DNA of 64,000 nt from an uncultured Bacteroidales bacterium. Lineage in GTDB: Bacteria > Bacteroidota > Bacteroidia > Bacteroidales > F082. The translations under genes were made by a program, and so were the position numbers. Positions 23,472 to 30,756 of the stretch are shown here, one piece after another (positions within the stretch are counted from its first letter, which is position 1; every line of letters starts with the position of its first letter). The notes beneath the pieces are model-generated. The model was not told where the DNA came from. It made no database searches and worked only from the letters and a program-made list of their open reading frames with translations. The stretch is taken from the NCBI GenBank assembly GCA_900317055.1, contig ONFF01000010.1, positions 22,031-86,030 on the forward strand. The letters are read 5' to 3'.

Positions 23472-24581
23472 ATGAACAACTACTGCATTATCATGGCTGG
23501 CGGCATCGGTAGCCGTTTTTGGCCCCTCAGCAAGGACAATTATCCGAAGCAATTCCTCGATATCTTAGGTACAGGAAAGAGCTTTATCCGCAGCACTTAC
23601 GAGCGATTCAGCCCAGTCATCCCCGACGAGAACTTCCTCGTGGTCACCAACAAGGCCTACAAACAACTCGTTTTGGAGCATTTGCCTATGCTTCGTCCCA
23701 ATCAAGTGCTTTGTGAGCCTGCACGACGCAACACGGCTCCTTGCATTGCCTATGCAGCCTACCATATCCAAAGTCGCTGCCAAGATGCCAATATTGTCGT
23801 CACACCCGCCGACCATTTGGTAACTAATGAAATGGAATTTCAGCGCATTATTCGATTAGGTTTCGACTTCTTGGCGAAAAACCAAAATGCCTTGATGACC
23901 ATCGGTATCAAGCCGAGTCGACCGGAAACGGGTTATGGCTATATCCAAGTTCCTAAAATGAATGCGGAATGTGGAATGTGGAATGTGGAATGTGGAATAG
24001 TTGCCGATGGGAATAATTCAACATTTTCTAATGTGGTGAAAGTCGAAATGTTCAAGGAAAAACCCGATTACGATACGGCCGTGAAATTCGTGGCCGAAGG
24101 CAATTTCTTCTGGAACAGCGGCATCTTCCTCTGGACTTTGGACGGCATTATGCAGGCGTTCAAGCAATATCTGCCTGAGATGGTTGAAGTCTTTGAAAAT
24201 GGCATCTATAACTTCGGCACACCCGAGGAACAAGACTTCATCAACGACCACTTTGTGGATTGCCCCAACATCAGTATCGACTACGGCGTGATGGAAAAGT
24301 CGCCTAATACCTTCACCATCCCTGCCGACTTTGGATGGAGCGACATCGGTACCTGGGGTTCGCTGTTTACTCACGCCAAAAAAGACGACAACGGCAATGC
24401 CAAACGTGGCAAGGTGGTCTCAGTCGACAATCGGAATACCATTATTAATATAGAGGAAGGCACCGAAGCCATTGTGGAAGGTTTGGAAGACTATTTGGTG
24501 GCTTATCGCGACCATTCACTCCTCGTGTGCAAGCTCAAGGATGAGCAACAGATCAAAGTTTGGATTGAAGGATTAAAATAA
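23472..24581 (+). CDS. manC: Mannose-1-phosphate guanylyltransferase
   Basis: 369 residues. It forms GDP-mannose from mannose 1-phosphate and GTP, the precursor of GDP-fucose and mannose-containing glycans. The signature GGIGSRFWPLSKDNYPKQF (residues 11-29), the nucleotide segment EPARRNTAPCI and VTPADHLV, and the FGWSDIGTWGSL block (about 286-297) are all present. A 7-bp tandem repeat (GAATGTG, 23960-23999) is read inside the coding region and encodes NAECGMWNVECGI, extra relative to relatives I recall. It belongs to the polysaccharide gene run 17.5-26.7 kb. Confidence 0.9.
   Translation: MNNYCIIMAGGIGSRFWPLSKDNYPKQFLDILGTGKSFIRSTYERFSPVIPDENFLVVTNKAYKQLVLEHLPMLRPNQVLCEPARRNTAPCIAYAAYHIQSRCQDANIVVTPADHLVTNEMEFQRIIRLGFDFLAKNQNALMTIGIKPSRPETGYGYIQVPKMNAECGMWNVECGIVADGNNSTFSNVVKVEMFKEKPDYDTAVKFVAEGNFFWNSGIFLWTLDGIMQAFKQYLPEMVEVFENGIYNFGTPEEQDFINDHFVDCPNISIDYGVMEKSPNTFTIPADFGWSDIGTWGSLFTHAKKDDNGNAKRGKVVSVDNRNTIINIEEGTEAIVEGLEDYLVAYRDHSLLVCKLKDEQQIKVWIEGLK
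23960..23999 (+). repeat. Heptanucleotide tandem repeat in manC
   Basis: GAATGCG followed by four GAATGTG units and a partial GAATA. The unit length of 7 is not a multiple of three, so gain or loss of one unit would shift the frame of manC. Confidence 0.85.
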
Positions 24582-24592
24582 AACTGTATCTC

Positions 24593-25348
24593 GTGGAAAA
24601 TCAGCCGCTTGTATCGGTCATTATGCCATGCTACAACATGGAGAAGTTTATCGCTTACACGATAGAATCAGTGCAACGGCAAACGTATACCCACTGGGAA
24701 CTTATCATTGTTGACGACGCTTCAACCGACAAAACGGCTGATATTGTTAAAAGTCACCAAAATCAAGACGATCGGATTCAATTATATGTTAAGCCCAAGC
24801 ATTCAGGCATCGCTGACACGCGTAACCAATGTATTAAAATGGCCAAAGGCCGTTTTTTGGCTTTTCTGGATTCCGACGACCTTTGGCATCCTGAAAAACT
24901 GGAACAGCAGTTGCAATTCATGATGGAAAGAAATATTGGCTTCAGTTACTCAAGCTACGATTGTGTGGATGAAATAGGCAATCCTTTGGAAAAAAAAGTC
25001 AAGGCCATAAACAATCTTGATCATGACGCTTATATGCACAACACCATCATTGGCTGTTCCACCGTAATGATTGATACCACGATCATTAAAGAAGTCGTTG
25101 TACCTAACTTTCGTACCAGCGAAGACTCAGCCACCTGGCTCAACATCCTGAAAAAAGGCTTCATTGCCTACGGAATCGATTCTTGTTTGACTTCCTATCG
25201 TATCCGCCAGCATTCAGCCAGTTCCAACAAGCTGAAGGCCGCTTCCGATTTGTGGAGAGTGTATCGGAAACAGGAAAAACTGTCTCTATTCAAAGCCCTC
25301 GGCTGTTTTGTTAGTTATGCCTTCCACGCCGTAAAGAAACGCCTGTGA
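24593..25348 (+). CDS. Family 2 glycosyltransferase
   Basis: 251 residues from a GTG start, 11 nt after manC. GT-A fold with VSVIMPCYNMEKFIAYTIES at the N-terminus, IIVDDASTDKT (about 38-48) and the metal-binding region FLDSDDLWHP (about 92-101). It should transfer a sugar from a nucleotide donor to a growing glycan at the cytoplasmic face of the membrane. Donor and acceptor are unknown. It overlaps the next gene (stop and start share TGATG). Confidence 0.92.
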   Translation: MENQPLVSVIMPCYNMEKFIAYTIESVQRQTYTHWELIIVDDASTDKTADIVKSHQNQDDRIQLYVKPKHSGIADTRNQCIKMAKGRFLAFLDSDDLWHPEKLEQQLQFMMERNIGFSYSSYDCVDEIGNPLEKKVKAINNLDHDAYMHNTIIGCSTVMIDTTIIKEVVVPNFRTSEDSATWLNILKKGFIAYGIDSCLTSYRIRQHSASSNKLKAASDLWRVYRKQEKLSLFKALGCFVSYAFHAVKKRL

Positions 25349-26151
25349 TGAACGGATATGCCCTATATCGAAAGGCCTGGCGGTTTGAAGGAGCTCCTCA
25401 TTGCGAAACTCGATTAAAAGAAAAGGAATGGAAAGCTCTTTTGCAGCAAGGCGGTTTGCTGGTCAGAAACACCTACAATTTTGACTGCCAGGAAGAAACC
25501 TCTTTTTGGTATGTCATCAAAGACCAATTTGAAGGCTTGGAAAACTTGCCGTCGAGAGTGCGCAACAAGATCCGTCATGCATTCAATAGTTTCGAATACC
25601 GACTCATTCCTTTTGACACTTTAAAGGAAAACGGTTATCAAATCATTCAAGAGACCTATGCGGATTATGCCGTTCACGATAGAGAAATGAACCAAAAGGT
25701 CTTCATGGAATACTTGGACCAATGTCAAAAACAACACTTTGACTATTGGGGCATCTTCGACAAGGAAACACAACAAATGGTTGGGTTCTGCACCGTGACT
25801 TTATGGGATCAGTGCTGCGAATATGGTGTGACAGGCATCCTCTCAAAATACAAGAAAGGAAGCTACTATCCCTATTATGGTTTATATCAGTACTTAAACC
25901 AGCATTATCTTGAAAAACAGCAATTTAAATATGTGAGCGACAGTGCCCGAACCATCACCGAACACTCGCAGATCCAAGAATATCTCATTCAAAACTTCAA
26001 CTTTCGTAAAGCCTATTGCCAATTGGAGGTTCATTACCGTTGGTGGATGAAGTTGGCAGTCAAAATGCTGTACCCATTCAGAAAAATCATACCTTTGCAG
26101 CGCGTTAAGGCAATTCTCAACATGGAGGCCATGCAGCGTGGAGAAAAATAA
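25348..26151 (+). CDS. Hypothetical protein, possible GNAT/FemAB-like transferase
   Basis: 267 residues from the ATG at 25348 (a GTG at 25345 is just as possible). I do not recognise it firmly. A region around residues 135-215 (FDYWGIFDKETQQMVGFCTV, YPYYGLYQYLNQHYL) looks like a GNAT fold as found in FemAB-like and lipid II or sugar acyltransferases. No membrane segment. Its position between a glycosyltransferase and a sugar-phosphate transferase, with overlaps on both sides, suggests modification of a polysaccharide building block. Confidence 0.7.
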   Translation: MNGYALYRKAWRFEGAPHCETRLKEKEWKALLQQGGLLVRNTYNFDCQEETSFWYVIKDQFEGLENLPSRVRNKIRHAFNSFEYRLIPFDTLKENGYQIIQETYADYAVHDREMNQKVFMEYLDQCQKQHFDYWGIFDKETQQMVGFCTVTLWDQCCEYGVTGILSKYKKGSYYPYYGLYQYLNQHYLEKQQFKYVSDSARTITEHSQIQEYLIQNFNFRKAYCQLEVHYRWWMKLAVKMLYPFRKIIPLQRVKAILNMEAMQRGEK

Positions 26152-26740
26152 ACACAAAATAGGGTTCTTCTTCAAGTGGTGCTTCGATCGCATTGTGGCA
26201 CTAATTGGACTTATTGTGCTGTTTCTGCCTTTGCTGGTCATCGGCATTCTCATCAAAACTGACTCAAAAGGTCCTATGTTCTTTATGCAAAAACGCATTG
26301 GAAAGGACGGCAAGCCATTCAGAATCTGCAAGTTCAGAACCATGCATCATCAATCGGAAGGTGATACGGTCACCACAGCCGATGACCCTCGCATCACGCG
26401 CATGGGCCATTGGCTACGCCACAGTAAGGTTGACTGCCTTACCGAGTTGGTCAATGTGTTTATCGGACAAATGAGCTTTGTTGGGCCGCGCCCCGATGTG
26501 CCCGGCTATGCCGACCAACTGAAAGGTGATGACCGTCGCATTCTCCAGCTCCGCCCAGGCATTACCGGCCCGGCAAGTATCAAGTACCGTGATGAAGAAG
26601 AACTGCTCGCCCAACAAACTGATCCAAAGGCTTATAACGACAATGTCATTTGGCCTGACAAAGTGAAAATCAACTTGGATTATTTGGACAATTGGAGCTT
26701 TTTCGGTGATATCAAGTTGATTTTCAAGACCGTGTTCTAA
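26138..26740 (+). CDS. Undecaprenyl-phosphate sugar-phosphate transferase
   Basis: 200 residues from a GTG that overlaps the upstream gene by 14 nt. One N-terminal membrane hairpin (IVALIGLIVLFLPLLVIGIL, about 14-33) followed by the bacterial sugar transferase domain: MQKRIGKDGKPFRICKFRTM (about 50-69), SFVGPRPDVPGYA (about 112) and LRPGITGPAS (about 134). This small type lacks the N-terminal extension of WcaJ. It starts glycan assembly by loading a sugar phosphate on undecaprenyl phosphate at the inner membrane. It closes the polysaccharide gene run. Confidence 0.92.
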   Translation: MEKNKHKIGFFFKWCFDRIVALIGLIVLFLPLLVIGILIKTDSKGPMFFMQKRIGKDGKPFRICKFRTMHHQSEGDTVTTADDPRITRMGHWLRHSKVDCLTELVNVFIGQMSFVGPRPDVPGYADQLKGDDRRILQLRPGITGPASIKYRDEEELLAQQTDPKAYNDNVIWPDKVKINLDYLDNWSFFGDIKLIFKTVF

Positions 26741-26828
26741 TTCCAGCCACATAGGAAAGACAGCCTAAAAGTAGGCAATGTAAGTCTCTGCTATTTGCTT
26801 GTGGTCAGCGACAACACTGCTGACTACA

Positions 26829-26852
26829 TAAAAAAACCCCATAGAATCGGGG
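26829..26852 (-). terminator. Terminator of tRNA-Asn
   Basis: On the minus strand CCCC GATTCTAT GGGG followed by a run of seven T. It lies 47 nt downstream of the tRNA 3' end. Confidence 0.7.
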
Positions 26853-26898
26853 AGAAACTATGAGGCCAAAAAATTAATAACATGAAACATAAAAATTG

Positions 26899-26972
26899 CG
26901 CCCCCTTCAGGACTTGAACCTGAGACCCCCTGATTAACAGTCAGATGCTCTGACCAACTGAGCTAAGGAGGC
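26899..26972 (-). tRNA. tRNA-Asn (GTT)
   Basis: The minus strand folds as a cloverleaf: acceptor GCCTCCT/AGGGGGC (one T:G pair), D-arm TAGCTCAGTTGGTCAGAGCA, anticodon stem-loop CTGACTGTTAATCAG with anticodon GTT, and T-arm with GGTTCAAGTCC. CCA is not encoded. Confidence 0.95.
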
Positions 26973-27012
26973 TGCACAATGTCACAGAACTAATTCTCTG
27001 TTTTTGCGGTTG

Positions 27013-27042
27013 CAAAAGTACGGCTTTTTTCAATACTGACAA
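27013..27042 (-). promoter_or_regulatory. Promoter of tRNA-Asn
   Basis: On the minus strand TTG (complement of 27040-27042), a 19-nt spacer, then TACTTTTG (complement of 27013-27020), about 40 nt upstream of the tRNA 5' end. Confidence 0.75.
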
Positions 27043-27116
27043 TCTTTTTCGGATATTTTTTTTCAAATATTTTATATCTGACTGATAATCAATATGAAAA
27101 TTTAGTCACTTTAAAC

Positions 27117-27248
27117 AGAGATTCCCAAAAGGGAATGGAATTTTAGTCTTACAATTACATGCAGCGGTTAAGAACGCTTACGACCTTTACAATTTTCAAC
27201 CGCCGTTATTTAGCTATAAAACAATCTCCATTCCCGCAGGGAATCTCT
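27117..27248. repeat. 130-bp inverted-repeat element, copy B
   Basis: Ends AGAGATTCCCAAAAGGGAAT and TCCATTCCCGCAGGGAATCTC; the inner pair is degenerate (GCAGCGGT...ACCGCCG). It ends 8 nt before a -7 element of the PfkB kinase gene. Confidence 0.85.
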
Positions 27249-27255
27249 TTTTTCT

Positions 27256-27263
27256 TACCTTTG
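27256..27263 (+). promoter_or_regulatory. -7 element of the PfkB kinase gene
   Basis: TACCTTTG. The position where a TTG should lie falls in the right end of repeat copy B, which has none. Confidence 0.5.
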
Positions 27264-27270
27264 CACAAAT

Positions 27271-27308
27271 TTTGAATCTTGAATCTTGAATATTAAATCC
27301 TTGAATCC
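27271..27308 (+). repeat. TTGAATC repeats in the kinase leader
   Basis: Four imperfect copies of TTGAATC(T) in the 5' leader. Similar stretches precede ptb (733-768) and the first ACP gene (52804-52859). Confidence 0.7.
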
Positions 27309-27311
27309 ACA

Positions 27312-28286
27312 ATGAAAAAAATACTCGGAATAGGAAGTGCTCTGGTCGACATCCTGACCCAGATTCCCAATGAACAAATCCTCAATGAATTGAACCTGCC
27401 CAAAGGTAGTATGACCTATGTCGATGCCCAAACTTCGGTTGAAATCGGCAAAAAATTAGCCTATCTCGGCAATCAAATGGCTTCAGGCGGCTCGGCAGCC
27501 AATACCATGAGCGGATTGGCCCAACTTGGCGTCGAAGCGGGTTTTCTTAGCAAGATCGGCAAGGATGAAGTAGGCGAATTCTTTGCAAAACAGATGACCG
27601 AAACCCATGTCAAGCCTCTGATGCTGAAGAGTGATACCCCATCAGGCCGAGTTCAAGCCCTTGTCACCGCCGACGGTGAACGCACCTTTGCTACCTGCCT
27701 CGGAGCCGCGGCTGAAATGTGTGCCGATGACATTCAACCCGAACTTCTCCAAGGTTGGGACATCTTTTATGTGGAAGGCTATCTCGTCGCCAATCCCACA
27801 ATGCTCAGAAAAGCCATCGAAACCGCCAAGGCCCAAGGTATGACCATCGCCATCGACTTGGCCAGCTACAATGTTGTGGAAGAGAGCCGCGACTTCTTGC
27901 TTGAACTTGTCAACAACTATGTCGACATCGTGTTTGCCAACGAAAAAGAAGCCTTTGCCCTTACAGGCATGGAACCCGAAGCCGCTCTGCATGATATCGC
28001 TGAGCGTTGCGACATCGCTGTGGTGAAAGTAGGCGCCAAAGGTGCTTTCGTTCAACGCGGCAATGAGGTCATAACCATTCCTCCTATGAAGGCTGATGTG
28101 GTTGACACTACTGGCGCTGGCGACATGTGGGCAGCTGGCTTCCTCGCCGGACTCGTCAAAGGCGAAAACCTGCAGAAATGCGGTATAATGGGTGCCATCG
28201 TGGCCAAGAACATCATCGAAGTGATGGGCGCCAAGATGGATGAAGCGCGGTGGAATATTATTCATAAGGCTATAGCATCACTATAA
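27312..28286 (+). CDS. PfkB family carbohydrate/nucleoside kinase
   Basis: 324 residues, the normal length. The PfkB signatures are visible: GGSAANTMSGLAQLG (about 59-73) at the N-terminal end and the C-terminal VDTTGAGDMWAAGFLAG (about 262-278) with the catalytic Asp in GAGD. It phosphorylates a sugar or nucleoside with ATP. The GSALVDIL start and overall look resemble the adenosine kinase-like subgroup common in Bacteroidota, but substrate is not certain. It is flanked on both sides by copies B and C of the 130-bp element. Confidence 0.88.
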   Translation: MKKILGIGSALVDILTQIPNEQILNELNLPKGSMTYVDAQTSVEIGKKLAYLGNQMASGGSAANTMSGLAQLGVEAGFLSKIGKDEVGEFFAKQMTETHVKPLMLKSDTPSGRVQALVTADGERTFATCLGAAAEMCADDIQPELLQGWDIFYVEGYLVANPTMLRKAIETAKAQGMTIAIDLASYNVVEESRDFLLELVNNYVDIVFANEKEAFALTGMEPEAALHDIAERCDIAVVKVGAKGAFVQRGNEVITIPPMKADVVDTTGAGDMWAAGFLAGLVKGENLQKCGIMGAIVAKNIIEVMGAKMDEARWNIIHKAIASL

Positions 28287-28290
28287 TGGG

Positions 28291-28417
28291 AGATTCCTTG
28301 CGGGAATGGAGTTTATGGTTCTGTTAATTAGCGGCGGTTTGTAGCGTTTACGGTTTGTATACGTTACATACCGCCGCATTATACATACTAACACGCTTCC
28401 ATTCCCGCAGGGAATCT
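28291..28417. repeat. 130-bp inverted-repeat element, copy C
   Basis: Ends AGATTCCTTGCGGGAATGGA and TTCCATTCCCGCAGGGAATC, with an inner pair GCGGCGGTTTGTA...CATACCGCCGC. It starts 4 nt after the kinase stop codon. Confidence 0.85.
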
Positions 28418-28448
28418 ACTTTAATTTTATATTTTATTACCTTACTTG

Positions 28449-28479
28449 TTTGAAGGTATCATTATATTTTGTACCTTTG
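28449..28479 (+). promoter_or_regulatory. Promoter of the EF-G2 gene
   Basis: TTTG at 28449-28452, a 19-nt spacer, then TACCTTTG at 28472-28479: a full consensus match, giving a leader of about 55 nt before the ATG at 28540. Confidence 0.8.
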
Positions 28480-28539
28480 CGCCCACTATAGTAATTTTCG
28501 CGAAAAGTAAATATTTAATAATTAGCTAGTTAGATAAAA

Positions 28540-30675
28540 ATGAAGGAATTCCAGACAAAAGACATCCGTAATGTTGCCCTCATTGGTGCAGCAAAATCGG
28601 GTAAGACCATCCTTGCCGAAAACATGCTTTTCGAAGGCAAGCTCATCAACAGAAAAGGTAGCACCGAAGAGAAAAACACCGTTTCCGACTACCGTCCCAT
28701 CGAAATGGAACGTCAGATTTCGGTGAACGCTTCCATGATGTACACGATTTACAATGACAAAAAGATCAACATCCTGGATACCCCTGGTTTCAGTGATTTC
28801 TCTGGTGACATCGTTTCGTGCCTCACTGCTGCCGACATCGCTGTCTGCACAGTAAACGCCCAGTCGGGTGTTGAAGCCACCACCGAAAATGCTTGGCGCC
28901 ATGCTGCCAACACCAACAAGCCCGTGGTGTTCTTCATGAACCAACTCGACCACAGCAACGCCAACTTCGACAACACGGTCCGCGAACTGAAAGAATACTT
29001 TGGCGACAAGGTTACGCCTATCCAATATCCCGTCAACGCCGGTGAAGACTTCAACGCCGTCATCGACTTGATCATGATGAAGATGTTGGTCTTTAAGAAC
29101 GGCAATGGCGCTCCTGAAGTGCAGGACATCCCTGCCGCCGAGATGGCCAAGGCTGAAGAGCTGCACAACAACCTCATCGAGCACGCTGCCGAAGGCGAAG
29201 AGGCCCTGATGGAGAAGTTCTTCGAAGAGATGACCCTGAGCGAGGAAGATATGGAACGCGGTATCCACCTGGGTATCGTCAACCGTGAGATGTTCCCCGT
29301 CATCTGCGGCGCTGCCAAGCGTGGTGTGGGTGTCACCCGTCTGATGGATTTCATCATCAACGCCTGCCCGTCGCCTGCCGACATGCCTGCTATCAAAGCC
29401 AAGAACGGCCAAGAGTTCCACAACAGCGTCGATGACCCGACTGCCTTGTTCATCTTCAAGGTGACTACAGAACAGAACCTCGGCGATGTGGCCTGGATGC
29501 GCGTCTATGGCGGCACCGTGGTGAAGAGCCAAGACCTCATCAACCCGCGTACGGGCAACAAGGAGCGTCTCTCACAGCTGCTGGTCTTCCGCGGCAAGAA
29601 CCGTGAAGAGGTTGAGAAAGTCAACGCTGGCGACATCATCTGCACCATCAAGTTGAAGGATGGCCGCATCGGTGATTCTTTAGTCGATGCCAAGGCTGCT
29701 GAAGCTATCTTCCCAGAGATTCCGTTCCCGAACCCGATCTTCTCGATCGCCGTCAAAGCCGTCAACTCACAAGAAGACGAAAAACTCGGCAGCATCCTCA
29801 ACGACATCCACAAGACCGACCCGACCGTCATCGCCGGCATGTCACGCGAACTGCGCCAGAACATCCTGCAATGCCAAGGCGAATATCACTTCAATACCCT
29901 GAAGTGGTACTTCGACAATGTCTATAAGATTGCCATCGAGACAGCTTCGCCGAAGATCCCGTATCGTGAGACCATCACCAAGAGCGCAAGCGCCAGCTAC
30001 CGTCACAAGAAACAATCCGGTGGTAGCGGTCAATTCGGTGAGGTGCACATGCAACTGGCTCCTTACTTCGAGGGTTACACCGACCCGAGCGAACTGCAGG
30101 TGCGCGACAAGCAAGAGTACGAACTGCCTTGGGGCGGTAAGCTCATCTTCGCCAACTGCGTCGTCGGTGGTGCCATCGATGCCCGCTTCATGCCCGCCAT
30201 CCTGAAGGGTGTCAACGAGCGCTTGGAGCAAGGCCCGCTGACCGGTTCTTACGCCCGCGACATCATCGTCTACATCTACGATGGTAAGATGCACCCGGTC
30301 GACTCCAACGAAATGGCCTTTAAGATCGCCGGTCGTATGGCTTTCAGCGCCGCCTTTAAGAACGCTGGCCCGAAGATCATGGAACCCATCTACGACCTCG
30401 ATGTGCGCATGCCCGCCGACCTCATGGGTGCCGTCATGACCGACCTGCAAGGCCGTCGCGCCATCGTCATGGGTATGGACAGCGACCACAACTACCAGAC
30501 CATCCACGCCAAGGTTCCGTTGGCCGAGATGGACCGCTATTCCACCTCCCTGAGCTCGCTGACTTCGGGCCGTGGCACTTTCACGATGAAGTATGCTGAA
30601 TACCAGCAAGTGCCTACCGATGTGCAGAACCGCCTACTCAAGGAGTACGAAGAGAGCCAGAAGGAAGAAGAATAA
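28540..30675 (+). CDS. fusA2: EF-G2-type elongation factor G paralogue
   Basis: 711 residues with the full EF-G domain plan. The P-loop is GAAKSGKT (16-23). The DxxG motif reads DTPGFSDF (80-87), so the catalytic His that follows DTPG in standard EF-G is replaced by Phe84. The guanine motif is NQLD (134-137) instead of NKMD. These changes match the Bacteroides EF-G2 group, reported to support translocation without GTP hydrolysis and to matter under starvation and in gut colonisation. Domain IV and the C-terminal domain are intact (SGGSGQFGEVHMQLAP, about 489; GRRAIVMGMD, about 642). It has its own promoter and terminator. Confidence 0.92.
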   Translation: MKEFQTKDIRNVALIGAAKSGKTILAENMLFEGKLINRKGSTEEKNTVSDYRPIEMERQISVNASMMYTIYNDKKINILDTPGFSDFSGDIVSCLTAADIAVCTVNAQSGVEATTENAWRHAANTNKPVVFFMNQLDHSNANFDNTVRELKEYFGDKVTPIQYPVNAGEDFNAVIDLIMMKMLVFKNGNGAPEVQDIPAAEMAKAEELHNNLIEHAAEGEEALMEKFFEEMTLSEEDMERGIHLGIVNREMFPVICGAAKRGVGVTRLMDFIINACPSPADMPAIKAKNGQEFHNSVDDPTALFIFKVTTEQNLGDVAWMRVYGGTVVKSQDLINPRTGNKERLSQLLVFRGKNREEVEKVNAGDIICTIKLKDGRIGDSLVDAKAAEAIFPEIPFPNPIFSIAVKAVNSQEDEKLGSILNDIHKTDPTVIAGMSRELRQNILQCQGEYHFNTLKWYFDNVYKIAIETASPKIPYRETITKSASASYRHKKQSGGSGQFGEVHMQLAPYFEGYTDPSELQVRDKQEYELPWGGKLIFANCVVGGAIDARFMPAILKGVNERLEQGPLTGSYARDIIVYIYDGKMHPVDSNEMAFKIAGRMAFSAAFKNAGPKIMEPIYDLDVRMPADLMGAVMTDLQGRRAIVMGMDSDHNYQTIHAKVPLAEMDRYSTSLSSLTSGRGTFTMKYAEYQQVPTDVQNRLLKEYEESQKEEE

Positions 30676-30707
30676 AAGAGTATTTTTTCATAAGTATTGC
30701 ATTTTTT

Positions 30708-30740
30708 CCCCGCTGCATATTTTATGTGGCGGGGTTTTTT
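30708..30740 (+). terminator. Terminator of the EF-G2 gene
   Basis: CCCCGC (30708-30713) pairs with GCGGGG (30729-30734), followed by TTTTTT. Confidence 0.8.
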
Positions 30741-30743
30741 GTT

Positions 30744-30751
30744 TATTTTTG
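30744..30751 (+). promoter_or_regulatory. -7 element five bases before an ATG
   Basis: TATTTTTG followed by TGGGC and the ATG at 30757, the same layout as TATCTTTG-CAGGC-ATG at 7388-7403. Use of this element would give a leaderless transcript. Confidence 0.4.
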
Positions 30752-30756
30752 TGGGC

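Larger units (their letters stand above)
26741..27311. other. Gene-poor interval holding tRNA-Asn and a repeat element
   Basis: No protein gene is seen. From left to right: about 90 nt without recognised features, a minus-strand terminator, tRNA-Asn with its promoter (minus strand), an AT-rich stretch, repeat copy B, a plus-strand -7 element (27256-27263) and TTGAATC-type repeats before the PfkB kinase. Confidence 0.8.

Noticed and set aside
26741-26828. Small RNA or riboswitch before the tRNA terminator
   Set aside because: No stable conserved fold or promoter was found in this stretch.
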